From Rhinopithecus roxellana (Eukaryota; Chordata; Mammalia; Primates; Cercopithecidae), in assembly GCF_007565055.1 (NCBI RefSeq), contig NC_044556.1:135693808-135757807 (forward strand): a stretch of 64,000 nucleotides of DNA, read 5' to 3'. Each line of letters starts with the position of its first letter. Positions within the stretch are counted from its first letter, which is position 1. Below are positions 53,988 through 64,000 of this stretch, in pieces. Position numbers and translations under genes: made by a program. The notes under the pieces are model-generated. The model did no database searches. It was given only the letters and a program-made list of their open reading frames with translations, and was not told the origin of the DNA.

Positions 53988-54290
53988 AGCACTAAGTGTG
54001 GTGGCTCACATCTGTTCACTGTACTTTGGGAGGCCGAGGTGGAAGAATCGCTTGAGCCCAGGAGTTCGAGACTAGCCTGGGCAACATAGAAAGACCTTGT
54101 CTCTACTAAAAAGTAAAAAATTGGCTGGGCATGGTGGCACATACTTGTGGTCTCAGCCAGTTGGGTAGCTGAGGCAAGAGGATTGCTTGAGCCTGGGAGG
54201 TCAAGGCTGCAGTGAGCCATGATCGCACCACTGCACTCCAACCTGAGTGACAGAGTGAGATCCTATCTCAAAGCAAATGAACAAACAAAA
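53988..54290 (+). mobile_element. AluJ, full length
   Basis: From AGCACTAAGTGTGGTGGCTC to GATCCTATCTC and a mixed (CAAA)-like tail. ATGTACCT on both sides (53980-53987 and 54291-54298). Right-arm text GGAGGTCAAGGCTGCAGTGAGCC is the AluJ state. Confidence 0.92.
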
Positions 54291-54298
54291 ATGTACCT

Positions 54299-54945
54299 GA
54301 GTATAGAAAGTAACTAGAACACACGAGGAACTTCTTCTAGGTCAGTCTCCTGGGCTAATAGAAAAGGCCCCAAAGGCAGCCTGAGGAATTCTGAGCTTCT
54401 CAGGAGGTTCTGTTCAAGAAAATAAATTCAACCAGAAAAAGGAATTTAGGCAACAAAATAAATGACTTTGGGATTTTAACCCAAAGTATTAAATGGGTCC
54501 ATACTAATCTAAATAAATGACTAAATAAATGAATAGAAGAGACAAACCTCCCAAACAAAAACAAAAAACAAAAAACAAACAAAAAAAAGACTTCTAAATG
54601 GTTTATGTAGATACTGCCTCCTCAAGGAGGTGGGACATAACTCTCCACCTCTCAAATGTGGACTACACTTAGTGTCTTGATTTTATACAACACAGAAAGG
54701 AAAGGGGAAAATAACCTTATAACAAAGAAACCTAGCGAACACAGCCTCAGCCAGGTGTTCAAAGTTAATACCATCAGTGATAAGTCTTGTACGTAACATG
54801 TACCCTTGATATGATGTACCCTTATCAAAGAATGGCACTTCACCTCTGTGATCTTCCTCTCCAAAGCCATCACCCCAGTCAAATCATAATTAAAAAATTA
54901 GACAAAACTAATGTGAGGGATATTCTATAAAACCTGACCAGTGCT
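54299..54945. other. Unique sequence with A/C-rich run
   Basis: No gene. About 54550-54590 is a (CAAAAA)-rich run, possibly an old retroelement tail. Confidence 0.4.
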
Positions 54946-54951
54946 TGTTTT

Positions 54952-55252
54952 TATGGTTTGAATGTTTGTGTCCCTCCAAAATTCATGTAGAAACTTAATC
55001 CCCAATGCAATGATATTAAGAAGTAAGGACTTTATGGGGACTCTGCCATCGTGGAAGGAATTTGTGCCCCTATAAAAGGGATCAAGCAAGTGAGTTAGGC
55101 CCTTTTTCCCCCTTCTACCATGTAGAGACACAGCAACAAGGCACCATCATTGAAGAGGAGAAAAAGCCCTCACCAGGCACTGTCTCCTGGCACGTTGATT
55201 TGGATTTCCCAGGCTCCAGAACTGTAAGAAATAAATTTCTTACAGGAAACTA
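54952..55252 (+). mobile_element. MaLR-like LTR, nearly complete
   Basis: 'TTATGGTTTGAATGTTTGTGTCCCTCC', 'TAATCCCCAATGCAATGATATTAAG', 'GAGACACAGCAACAAGGCACCATC' and 'CAGAACTGTAAGAAATAAATTTCTT'. The same family as 1497 and 6343; this copy shows the middle. Confidence 0.8.
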
Positions 55253-55343
55253 GGTTTGAGATATAAATGAACTTTCTGTACTACTTTTGCAACTATTCTG
55301 TAAACCTAAAACAGAAAATTCTAACATTTTACAAGTTTTAAAA

Positions 55344-55626
55344 GTGGGTCATGCCTGTAATCCCAGCATTTTGGGAGGCAGAGGCAGGTGGATCACTTAA
55401 GGCCAGGAGTTCAAGACCAGCCTGGCCAACATAGTGAAATCCTGTCTCTACTATAAATGCAAAAAATTAGCTGGGTGTCATGGTGGGCATCTGCAGTCCC
55501 AGCTACTTGGGAGGCTGAGGCAGGAAAATTGCTTGAACCTGGGAGGTGGAGGTTGCAGTGAGCAGAGATTGCGCCACTGTACTCCAGCCTGGGGGATAGA
55601 GTGAGACTCTGTCTCAAACAAACAAA
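55344..55626 (+). mobile_element. AluS, slightly 5'-truncated
   Basis: From GTGGGTCATGCCTGTAATCCC (about 15 bp short at the head) to GAGACTCTGTCTC and a CAAACAAACAAA tail. Confidence 0.92.
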
Positions 55627-56090
55627 TGGAATTTAGAAATGACCTAAATCATTTGCTTTTCCTTGAAGAAGAAATCTAAGCAAATAGTTCATAGCGAATT
55701 TATGACAATCTCCTTTACTTCTGTAAATCAGCTCTCTGAAACTCACTAGTGGACTCTTTCTTTCAAATAAATCTGCATTGATCCCTCATCTTCATCTGCC
55801 TCCCTGGTCACTTTCTCCCTTACGCCCCTTTCCTAATTCCCATCTTCCTCAATTTAAAATGTTCCCCCACCAGAAATAGATCAATTGAAATGTTATTTGT
55901 CATCTGTAAGTATTTTCCTTAGAGAAATGATGTCTCCTGGGCTCTTATCCTCTGCACCACTTTTCATATTTACTGCAGTTCTGGTAGAGGGCTGGATGGA
56001 CATGTTAATTCTCAGTCCCATTAGATACATAGATAACATTGATAAATCAGCAAATTAAGAAAAAAAGTGAATTTACTTTGGAGAAACTAC
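55627..56090. other. Unique or very old sequence; no gene recognised
   Basis: No gene. 55750-55960 may hold a decayed L2 or MIR fragment, which I cannot establish. Confidence 0.35.
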
Positions 56091-56093
56091 TGT

Positions 56094-56335
56094 CAGCCTT
56101 GGCAATCCAGCAAGACCCCATTTCTAAAAAAAAAAAAAACAACAATTTTTTTTCTTAATTAGTTGGACATGGTGGCACATGCTTGCAGTCCCAGCTACTT
56201 AGGAGGCTGAGGATTAGTTGAGCCCAGGAGTTTGAGGCTGTAGTAAGCTAGGATGCTGCCACTGCACAGTCCAGCCTGAGTGACAGAAGCAAGACCCCAT
56301 TTCTAATTAAAAAAAAAAAAAGAAATAAAAGAAAA
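56094..56335 (+). mobile_element. Partial AluJ, 5'-truncated
   Basis: Starts inside the left arm (CAGCCTTGGCAATCCAGCAAGACCCCATTTCT), then an A-rich linker with a T8 run, then GTTGGACATGGTGGCACATGC, GAGGCTGTAGTAAGC and CAAGACCCCATTTCT with an A tail. Old and diverged. Confidence 0.85.
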
Positions 56336-57435
56336 ACTGCTAAATTAGTGAGAGAGGAAGTAAATATAGAACTTAACTATCATGCTTTGTATATTTATCC
56401 CCAAATTTATATTTAATTAGGAATCATTAAATATGAATTTTGAAGGGAATTTACTGAATATCTAATACTGTACTCTCAAGTTACACATTAGGAATGGCTT
56501 AAGTGACCAGCTCAACTTCATGCAGTTAATGACCAGAAACTCATGATTATTTTATTCCTCCTCATTTTTCATGTTCTTCAAACACCAAGTTCAAATTTTT
56601 GTCATGATGCAAGAAGGCTAAAGGCTTTGATATGGTAATGCCTCTTTCCTGACAAGGAAGAAACACAGAAAAAAAATAGCAAATGAATATACGAAAAAAA
56701 AAATCAGCCTGACCAAATATTATGTTATATTCTCTTCAATTAATGACTTCTTATGGACACATAGAGATTCACATTCAATAAAAGGGTTTGAATATGCAGC
56801 CTGGCAACCTGCTCAATCATCCAGTGGCTACTGCCTTATACCTTCTGGTGTCCAGAACCGTGGGACCTCTCAGTCCCGTCTCTCAGGTACATTCTTCGTT
56901 AAATACACGGCAATCATTATTTTCATTAAATGTTTTAAGACCCACAGAAAGCTAACATCTTGTTTAATCACTCTTGTCATTATCACTTCATTCATGTAAC
57001 CATGCATTTATTTCTTCAGTCATCTATTCCTTCATCTACTATTTGCCAGACACTGAGCAAGGTGCTGAAAATACAGAGACGGCACCATCCCTGAAGTCAA
57101 GGTGCATTCTGTCTACTAATTTAAGTGTTAGCAAAAACAACCTGACCATATTTCCTGTAAAATCTCTGTGGTCTACAGAATTTCTAATTCGCTGTGCTCG
57201 TTAAATATTAAACAATATTTTAAGACCTATTAGGTAAAGACTAGTATGGTATCTGCAAGTAAAAACAAATGGAGAATTCTTAAAAGCTAAAGAATTCAAG
57301 AAAAGAAATTTGAGTTAAACATTGTTTCCTCTTTCTTTTTATTCTAAATGTAATGTGTATATGCATGCATATATATGCACATAACATTTTAATTTCTAGA
57401 CATCAATTAACAAAAATTCAATATTAAAAAGATTT
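56336..57435. other. Unique AT-rich sequence
   Basis: No gene recognised. 57030-57120 ('TATTTGCCAGACACTGAGCAAGGTGCTGAAAATACAGAGAC') is a fragment of a common old repeat. (TATGCA)-like text near 57355-57385. Confidence 0.4.
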
Positions 57436-57437
57436 TG

Positions 57438-58240
57438 TTCAAAAGAAGACATACATGTAGCCAACAAGCATACAAAAGAAAACTCAATATCGCTGAACAT
57501 TAGAGAAATGCAAATCAAAACCACAATGAGATACTATCTCCTGAGTCAGAATGGCTATTATTAAAACGTCAAAAACAACAGATGCTGGTGAGTTTGCAGA
57601 GAAAAGGGAACACTTATACACTGCTGGTGGGAAGGTAAATTAGTTCAACCATTGTGGAAAGCAGTATGATTCCTCAAAGAGCTAAAAGCAGAACTAGCAT
57701 ATGATCTGTCAACCTCATTACTGAGTATATACCCAGAATAATATAAATCATTCTACCGTAAAAGCACATGCATGCAAATTTCATTGCAGCACTATTCATA
57801 GCAAAGTCATAGAATCAACTTAAATGCTCATCAATGACAGATTAGATACAAATATATATACATTTACACCATGGAATACTATGCAGCCATAAAAAAGAAC
57901 AAGATCATGTCTCTTGCAGGAACATGGATGGAGTTGGAGGCCATTACCCTTAGCAAACTAATGCAGGAACAGAAAACTGAATATCACATGTTCTCACTTA
58001 TAAGTGGGAGCTAGATGATAAAAACTTCTGAACACAAAGAAGGAAACAACAGACACTAGTGTCTACTTGAGAGGGGAGGGTGGGAACAGGGAGTGGAGCA
58101 GAAAAGATAACTATTGGGTACCGGGCTTAATACCTGAGTGATGAAATAATCTGTAAGACAAACCCCTGTAACATGTGTTTAGCTATGTAACAAACCTTCG
58201 CATGTATCCCTGAACCTAAAATAAAAGTTTAAAAAAAAAC
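57438..58240 (+). mobile_element. L1 3' end, 5'-truncated (L1PA/PB age)
   Basis: Starts in ORF2 with 'AAAAGAAGACATACATGTAGCCAACAAGC', runs through 'GCAAATCAAAACCACAATGAGATACTATCTC', 'CCATGGAATACTATGCAGCCATAAAAAAG', and ends at 'GTATCCCTGAACCTAAAATAAAAGTTTAAAAAAAA', the L1 3' end. Non-functional fragment. Confidence 0.92.
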
Positions 58241-59005
58241 TGATTTTGGAACATTATTCAACCAATAATTATTTTAAACATTTTTAAGTAAAATATCATA
58301 AGTTCTTCAAATTTTCTATTTCTCTGTGACTTCCAAATTAGCCAGTAATGTTTGCAATCTGCCAGGCCTGTTCTTTATACGGTTATAGGATACCAGGGCC
58401 ATCTCAAAGGCTAAGTCAAGCCCGGACACTTCAGCCCCTCCTTGCAATCGAAATCAGGACAGATTTTATCACTCAGTTACACATAAGGTATGAGACTTAA
58501 TATATAACCTGGGCTGTAGGAGTTATTAAAGAATGAAGTTATTTTGCCAACCTTACTTATACAACACAACATATAATACTTTGGCATAAATACTCTTTAA
58601 CTCACTATGTATTGGCTTATCTGCAAAGTCTAGTGTCAATGTAGAAATTATAAGTAGTAGATCTGTTTGGTGAAGTCTCTGAGATTAATGAGTGTTATTG
58701 TCCCACAGAAGAAGAAATACTTCAAAATTATATTAGAATAGTCCCACAGCTCATCAGTCTGTTCCAATGCCACATTCTATTCATGGTTGCTTTTGACAAT
58801 TATAATTTCTTGCATAGCCTTTGCTGTTAGTTATGCTATCTAGTCAAGATATAATGAAAACACATTCATTTATTGTCATTTACTGTTCAAAGCAAGAAGC
58901 AGAAAAAATGTGGCAAAAACTTTTCAAGCAAGCTCACTGAGTTAAAGTTTTGGTTATGACATTCTAGGAGAAACTCTTCACAAGAATAAAAATAGCAATT
59001 GTCAG
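58241..59005. other. Unique sequence between L1 fragments
   Basis: No gene or repeat recognised. Confidence 0.4.
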
Positions 59006-59007
59006 AG

Positions 59008-59152
59008 TAGCTAACATTATGACACTTACTTTGCATACATCGTCTCATTTAACCCTCACAAAACACCTATGAAGTGAGTATAACTATTAACCCCATTTTA
59101 TGGATGAAGATTTTGAAGGCCTGAGGGATAACTTGCTTAAGTTCACATACCT
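59008..59152 (-). mobile_element. MIR fragment
   Basis: 'CATCGTCTCATTTAACCCTCACAAAACACCTATGAAGTGAGTATAACTATTAACCCCATTTTATGGATGAAG ... CTTGCTTAAGTTCACATACCTAATAA' is a clear reverse MIR. The L1 fragment follows directly. Confidence 0.85.
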
Positions 59153-59153
59153 A

Positions 59154-60170
59154 ATAAATCCAATTAAAAAATGGGCAAAAGATCTCTATAGACATTTCTC
59201 CAGACAAGACACACAAATTTCAAACAGGCATATGAAAATGTGCTCAGCATCACTGATAATCAGAGAAATGTAAATCAAAACTACAATGAGGTATCATTTC
59301 ACCCCAGTTAAAATGGCTTATACCCAAAAGACAGGCAATAACAAATACTGCTGAGGATGTGGAGAAAAGGGAACCATCTTACACTGTTGGTAGAAAGGTA
59401 AACTAATACAACCACTTTGGACAACAGTTTGGAGGTTCCTCAAAAAACTAAAAACTGAGCTACCATATGATCCAGCAATCCCACTGCTGGGTATATACCC
59501 AAAAGAAAGGAAATCAGTATATTGAAGAGATATCTGCACTCTCATGTTTGTTGCAGTGCTGTTCACAATAGCCAAGATTTGGAACCAACCTAAGTGTCCA
59601 TCAACGGATGGATAAAGAAAATGTTGTATGTATACACAGTGGACTGTGTATAGTATTCAGCCATAAAAACAAATGAGATCCCGTCATTTGCAACAACATG
59701 GATGGAACTAGAGGTCATTTTTTAAGTGAAATAAGCCAGGCACAGAAATACAAACATCACACGTGCTCACTTATTCGTAGGATCTAAAAATCAAAACAAT
59801 TGAATGCATAAAGATAGAGAGTAGAAGGATGGTTACCAGAGGTAGGGAAGGGTAGTGAGGGTGAGTGGGGGAGAGGTAAGGATGGTCAATTGTTAAAAAA
59901 AAAAAAAACAGAAAGAATGAATAAGATCTAGTGTTTGACAGCACAACAGAGGAACTATAGTCAATACTAATTTAATTGCACATTTAAAAATAACTAAAAG
60001 AGTAGATTTGGATTATTTATAATGCAAAAGATAAATGCTTGAGGGGATGGACACCCAAGTTTCCATGAAGTGATTATTATGCATTGCCTGCCTGTATCAA
60101 AACATCTCATGTACCCCATAAGTATAGATACCTACTATGTACCCACAGAAATTAAAAATTTTAAAAAAAA
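59154..60170 (+). mobile_element. L1MA/L1PB-like 3' end, 5'-truncated
   Basis: Starts in ORF2 with 'AATCCAATTAAAAAATGGGCAAAAG' and ends 'CCCACAGAAATTAAAAATTTTAAAAAAAA'. The 3' UTR segment 'GATAGAGAGTAGAAGGATGGTTACCAGAGGTAGGGAAGGG' and 'AGTATAGATACCTACTATGTACCCACAGAAATTAAAA' identify L1MA or early L1PB. It gives the reference layout used to size the deletions in the element at 61046. Confidence 0.9.
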
Positions 60171-61045
60171 TCATGCTGCCCTTGTAACCATTAGTTTTTA
60201 AGGGATTTATCTTTCAAAAATAATTGGTAGATTCTTAAAAAAAAAAAAAAAAGGAAATCCTACTGCATAGTTATGGAGCAAGGATGTTAATCATACTTTC
60301 AGAGTCACAAATTAGAGCTTCTCATTGGAATATCTCCTGCATTCTCTTTTTAATCTTCCACTGATCATGATATAAATAACTTACATGTGTATTATAGACA
60401 CAGACATATTGCATCGTTCACCAGGCTTCTATGGCAATAGTTGAGGTTTTAAGCTGTGGCTCTTCTGTATGCTAAGTTTTCTTCTTTCCTGATTTTGTTC
60501 ATGATCTTCTCTTCATTTGGAACATTCTTCCTCTCTTCTCCACCTTGTTAACTCCTTATCTTTAGAAACTTGTGCCACATACGCCTTCTCTCTCATCTGA
60601 AAGATCTTCTTCTTTGGAAAACATTATCAAGGCTATCTGACCCTAACTCAAATTAATCTGTTTTTACAGCCATTTTCAGAGCAGGGATTCTCTTTTTAGT
60701 CTAAGTAAAATTTCTCCACCTTTGATCCTCCTATCCTGCCTCTTTCTCTGAAATGTTATTCATTGATTTTTCCAGTTTTCTTCTATATGTTTACTTTCTC
60801 TATTGACTTTTCTCTTGCAGCATTTACATGTATTCACTTCTCTCCCACCTGAAAAGAAATCTTTCTTGCTCATTTGGCCTTTTGTCATCGTCCTGTCATT
60901 TCTCTCTTGAAAGACACTTAATATTTAGGCTTCAATTGATTGTATGTAAGTTATTTAGGACTCTATTCAATTCCATCAATACATATGTCTATTCTTATAT
61001 GATTAGCATGCTGTTTTTATTACTGTAGTGTTATAGCAAGTCTTC
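60171..61045. other. Unique sequence with a possible L2 fragment
   Basis: 60540-60720 ('CTTTAGAAACTTGTGCCACATACGCCTTCTCTCTCATCTGAAAGATCTTCTTC') has a weak L2-like order. No gene recognised. Confidence 0.4.
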
Positions 61046-61446
61046 TTTTTTATAAGAAATAACATGCATTTATTTATTTTTATGGGTACATAGTAGTTGT
61101 ATGTATTTATGGAGGTACATGAGATATTTTGACACGGTCATACAAAGTGTAACTATCACATCAGGGTAAAGGAGGTATCTATCTCCTCAAGCATTTATCA
61201 TTCATCATTTATTTGTGTTACAAACATTCCAATTATACTCTTAGTTATTTTAAAAGTACAACAAATTACTGTTGACTGTAGCCACCCTGTTGGGCTATCA
61301 AATACTCAATCTTATTCATTCTCTATAATTTCGTACTCATTAACCATACCCTCCCCACCACCCCTACACACCAACTACTCTTCTCAACCTCTGGTAATCA
61401 TCCTTCTACTCTATCTCCAGGAGTTCAATTGTTTTGATTTTTAGAT

Positions 61447-63813
61447 CCCTTTTCTCCACGTCCTTGCCAACATTTATTATTGCCTGTCTTTTTGGTATAA
61501 ACCATTTTAACTGGGGTGAGATGATACCTCATTGTAGTTTTGATTGGCATTTCTCTGATGATCAATGATGTTGAGCATCTTCTTATATACTCGTTTATCA
61601 TTTGTATGTTTTTTTGTTTTTTTGTTTTTTTATTTTTAGAAATGTGTGTACAGATCTTTTGCCCGTTTAAAATAAGATTATTGGATAGGCGCGGTGACTC
61701 ACGCCTGTAATCCCAGCACTTTGGGAGGCCGAGGCGGGCGGATCACGAGGTCAGGAGACCAACACCATCCTGGTTAACACAGTCAATCCCCGTCTCTACT
61801 AAAAAATACAAAAAATTAGCCGGGCGTGGTGGCAGGTGCCTGTAGTCCCAGCTACTCGGTAGGCTGAGGCAGGAAAATGGCGAACCTGGAGGCGGAGCTT
61901 GCAGTGAGCTGAGATGGCGCCACTATACTCCAGCCTGGGCGACAGAGCGAGACTCCGTCTCAAAAATACAATACAATACAATAAAATAAGATTACTAGAT
62001 TTTCTTTTTCTATTGAGTTGTTTGAGCTCCGTATGTATTCTAGTATGTATTCTTTGTCAGATGGCTAGTTTACAGATGTGCTCTCCCATTCTGTGGGTTG
62101 CCTCTTCATTTTGTTGATTGTTTCCTTTGCTGTGCAGAAGCTTTTCAACTCGATGCGATCCCATTTGTCCATTTTTGCTTTGGTTCACTGTGCTTTTGAG
62201 GTATTACTCAAGAAATCTTTACCTTGACCAATATCCTGCAGAGTTTCCTTAAAGCTTTCTTTTTGCATTTGTATACAACAAATACAAAATTTGTTGTATA
62301 GTTTTAGGTCTTAGATTTAAGTCTTTAATCCATTTTGATTTTATTTTGTTAGAGATAGGGATCTCATTTAATTCTGCTGCATAGGAATATCCAGTTTTCC
62401 CAGCACCATTTATTGAAGAGACTGTCATTTCCCCAGTGAGTGTTCTTGATACCTTTGTTGAAAATCAGTTCATTGTAGATGAATGGATTTATTTCTAGGT
62501 TCTCTATTCTGTTCCATTGTCTATGTGTCGGTTTTTATGCCAGTGTCATGCTTTTTTGGTTACTCTAGCTCTGTAGTATAATCTGAAGTCGGATAATATG
62601 ATTTCTCCAGTTTTATTTTTCTTTTTGCTCAGGATGACTTTGGCTATTCAGGGTCTTCTGTGGTTCTGTATATGTTTTAGGATAATTTTTTTCTATTTTT
62701 GTTATGAATGTCCTTGATATTTTGATTGTGATTGCACTGAATCTGTAGATGCTTTGGGTAGTATAAACATGTTAACAATATGGAGTTTTCCAGTCTGTGA
62801 ACATGGTCTATCTTCCTATTTTTATTTTTTATTTTTTGGTATGTCCTCTTCAATTTCTTTCATCAATATCTTATAGTTTTCACTGTAGAGATCTTTCACT
62901 TCTTTAAGTTTATTCCTAAGTGTACTATTTTATTTGTAGCTATTGTAAATGGGATTACTTTCTTGATTTCTTTTTCAGATTGTTCACTATTGGTATATAG
63001 AAATGCTACTGATTTTTGTATATGAAGTTTTATTCTGCAACCTTATTGAATTTATTTATCAGTTCTAATAGGTTTTTTTGGAGAGTCTAGGTTTTTCCAA
63101 ATATAAGATCGTATCATCTGCAAACAAGGATAATCTGACTTCTTCTGTTCCAATTTGGATTCCCTTTATTTCTTTCTCTTGCCTGATTGCTGTAGGTAGA
63201 ATTTCCAGTACTACATAAAATAATAGTGGTGAAAGTGGACATCCTTGTTATGTTCCAGATCTTAGAGAAAAGGCTTTCAGTTTTCCCGCCATTCATTATA
63301 ATACTGGTTGTGGGTGTGTCATACATGACTTTTATTATGTTGAAGTATGTTCCTTCTATACTTATTTTTTGAGGATTTGTATCCTGAAGGGATGTTTAAT
63401 ATTATCAAATGCTTTTTCAGGATCAACTGAAATGATCGTATGGTTTATCCTTTATTTTGTTGCTATGATGTATTACATTGACTGATTTGCATATGTTGAA
63501 ACATTCTTGCATCTCTGGGATAAATCCCAGTTGGTCATGATGAATGATCTTTTTTTTTAATGTGTTGTTAAATTTGGTTTGCTGGTATTTTGTTGAGGGT
63601 TTTTGCACCAATGTCCATCAGGGACATTGGCTTGTAGTTTTCCTTTTTTTTGATGTGTCTTTTTCTGATCTTGGTATCAGAGTAATACTGACCTCAGAGA
63701 ATGAGTTTGGGAGTATTCTCTCCTCCTCTATTTTTCAGAATAGTTTCAGTAGATTGATATTAGTTCTTATTTAAATATTTGATAAAATTCAGCAGTGAAG
63801 CAAACAGGTCTGG
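61447..63813 (-). pseudogene. L1 ORF2 remnant
   Basis: Minus-strand RT fragments: a frame at 63423-63611 reads KIIHHDQLGFIPEMQECFNI, the RT finger region. The text reversed at 63107-63140 encodes the FADD catalytic motif, but in a damaged frame. The N-terminal endonuclease part is missing through the deletion at 63813. No coding potential. Confidence 0.85.
61683..61982 (+). mobile_element. AluY with (AATAC)n tail, in L1
   Basis: From GGATAGGCGCGGTGACTC to GACTCCGTCTC, followed by AAAAATACAATACAATACAATA. Target duplication AAAATAAGATTA at 61669-61680 and 61983-61994. It carries GAGATGGCGCCACT and GCCGGGCGTGGTGGC, the general AluY state and not the cercopithecoid AluYR state. Confidence 0.94.
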
Positions 63814-64000
63814 GAAAGTCCTTATTTTGCCTTCATGTTTGAAGGATTTTTTTAAACTGGATATGCTATCCTGCAATACAGGTTTTTATTCCCTCAGCAT
63901 TTTAAATATGTCATGCCACTCGTTCCTGGTCTATAAATTTTCCACTGAGAAGTCTGCTGCCAAACATTGGAGCTCCTTTGTATGTTATTTGTTTATTTAT
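63814..64000 (-). pseudogene. L1 ORF1 remnant
   Basis: 'AAAGTCCTTATTTTGCCTTCATGTTTGAAGGATTTTTTTAAACTGG ... AGCATTTTAAATATGTCATGCCACTCGTTCCTGG' is the reversed C-terminal ORF1 region of an L1M/L1P element, placed next to RT text by deletion. Continues out of the window. Confidence 0.75.

Larger units (their letters stand above)
61046..64000 (-). mobile_element. L1MA/L1PB-like, mosaic with two deletions; continues past the window
   Basis: The reversed 3' UTR ('TTTTATGGGTACATAGTAGTTGTATG ... GACTGTAGCCACCCTGTTGGG') starts at left, and the element runs beyond 64000. It has an AluY inserted (61683-61982), a junction at about 61447 that drops about 0.4 kb of ORF2/3' text, and a second junction at about 63813 where RT text is followed directly by ORF1 text. 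The 5' end is not in the window. Confidence 0.88.

Overview
This is a non-coding window from an Old World monkey nuclear genome, intergenic or deep intronic. The primate assignment rests on more than a dozen Alu elements and primate-type L1s. The narrower assignment rests on two young Alus (start 40410 and 43018) that carry variants I know from the cercopithecoid AluYR/AluMac lineages: GGCTCAAGCCTG near the 5' end, GCCGGGCGAGGTGG at the start of the right arm, and GAGATCCGG where human AluY has GAGATCGCG. I found no cellular protein-coding gene, tRNA, rRNA or CRISPR array. Almost every long reading frame is an Alu or L1 translated in some frame.

Layout. 1-8.4 kb: Alu-rich DNA with old LTR, MIR and L2 fragments. 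8.4-24 kb: mostly unique sequence with an L1M 3' end, an AT-rich inverted repeat (14.1-14.3 kb), a long TTCC/CTCC tract (16.4 kb) and an RFX X-box match (17.64 kb). 24-34 kb: an Alu, an older L1 fragment, then a near-complete minus-strand L1 (about 26416-34154) interrupted by a 1186-bp solo LTR with a perfect 6-bp target duplication and by an Alu. 34-35.5 kb: a short spacer. 35.5-41.4 kb: a plus-strand L1PA with both ends and a 14-bp target duplication, but two internal deletions, disrupted ORFs and a nested composite Alu. The two L1s lie head to head. 41.4-57 kb: old repeats, several Alus, a compound TCTA microsatellite and the longest largely unique stretch (about 45.6-49.8 kb). 57-64 kb: two plus-strand L1 3' ends and a minus-strand L1 that runs off the window and carries two large deletions and an AluY.

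Nothing here works as a pathway or operon. The value of the window is its retrotransposition record: nested insertions with readable target duplications, internally deleted L1s, a two-source Alu, an Alu tail turned into a G run, and a few unique stretches that could be enhancers. I did not find a previously undescribed system. Repeat family names are from memory of consensus sequences, so subfamily labels are tentative where marked. Coordinates of old fragments are approximate to about 10-30 bp.
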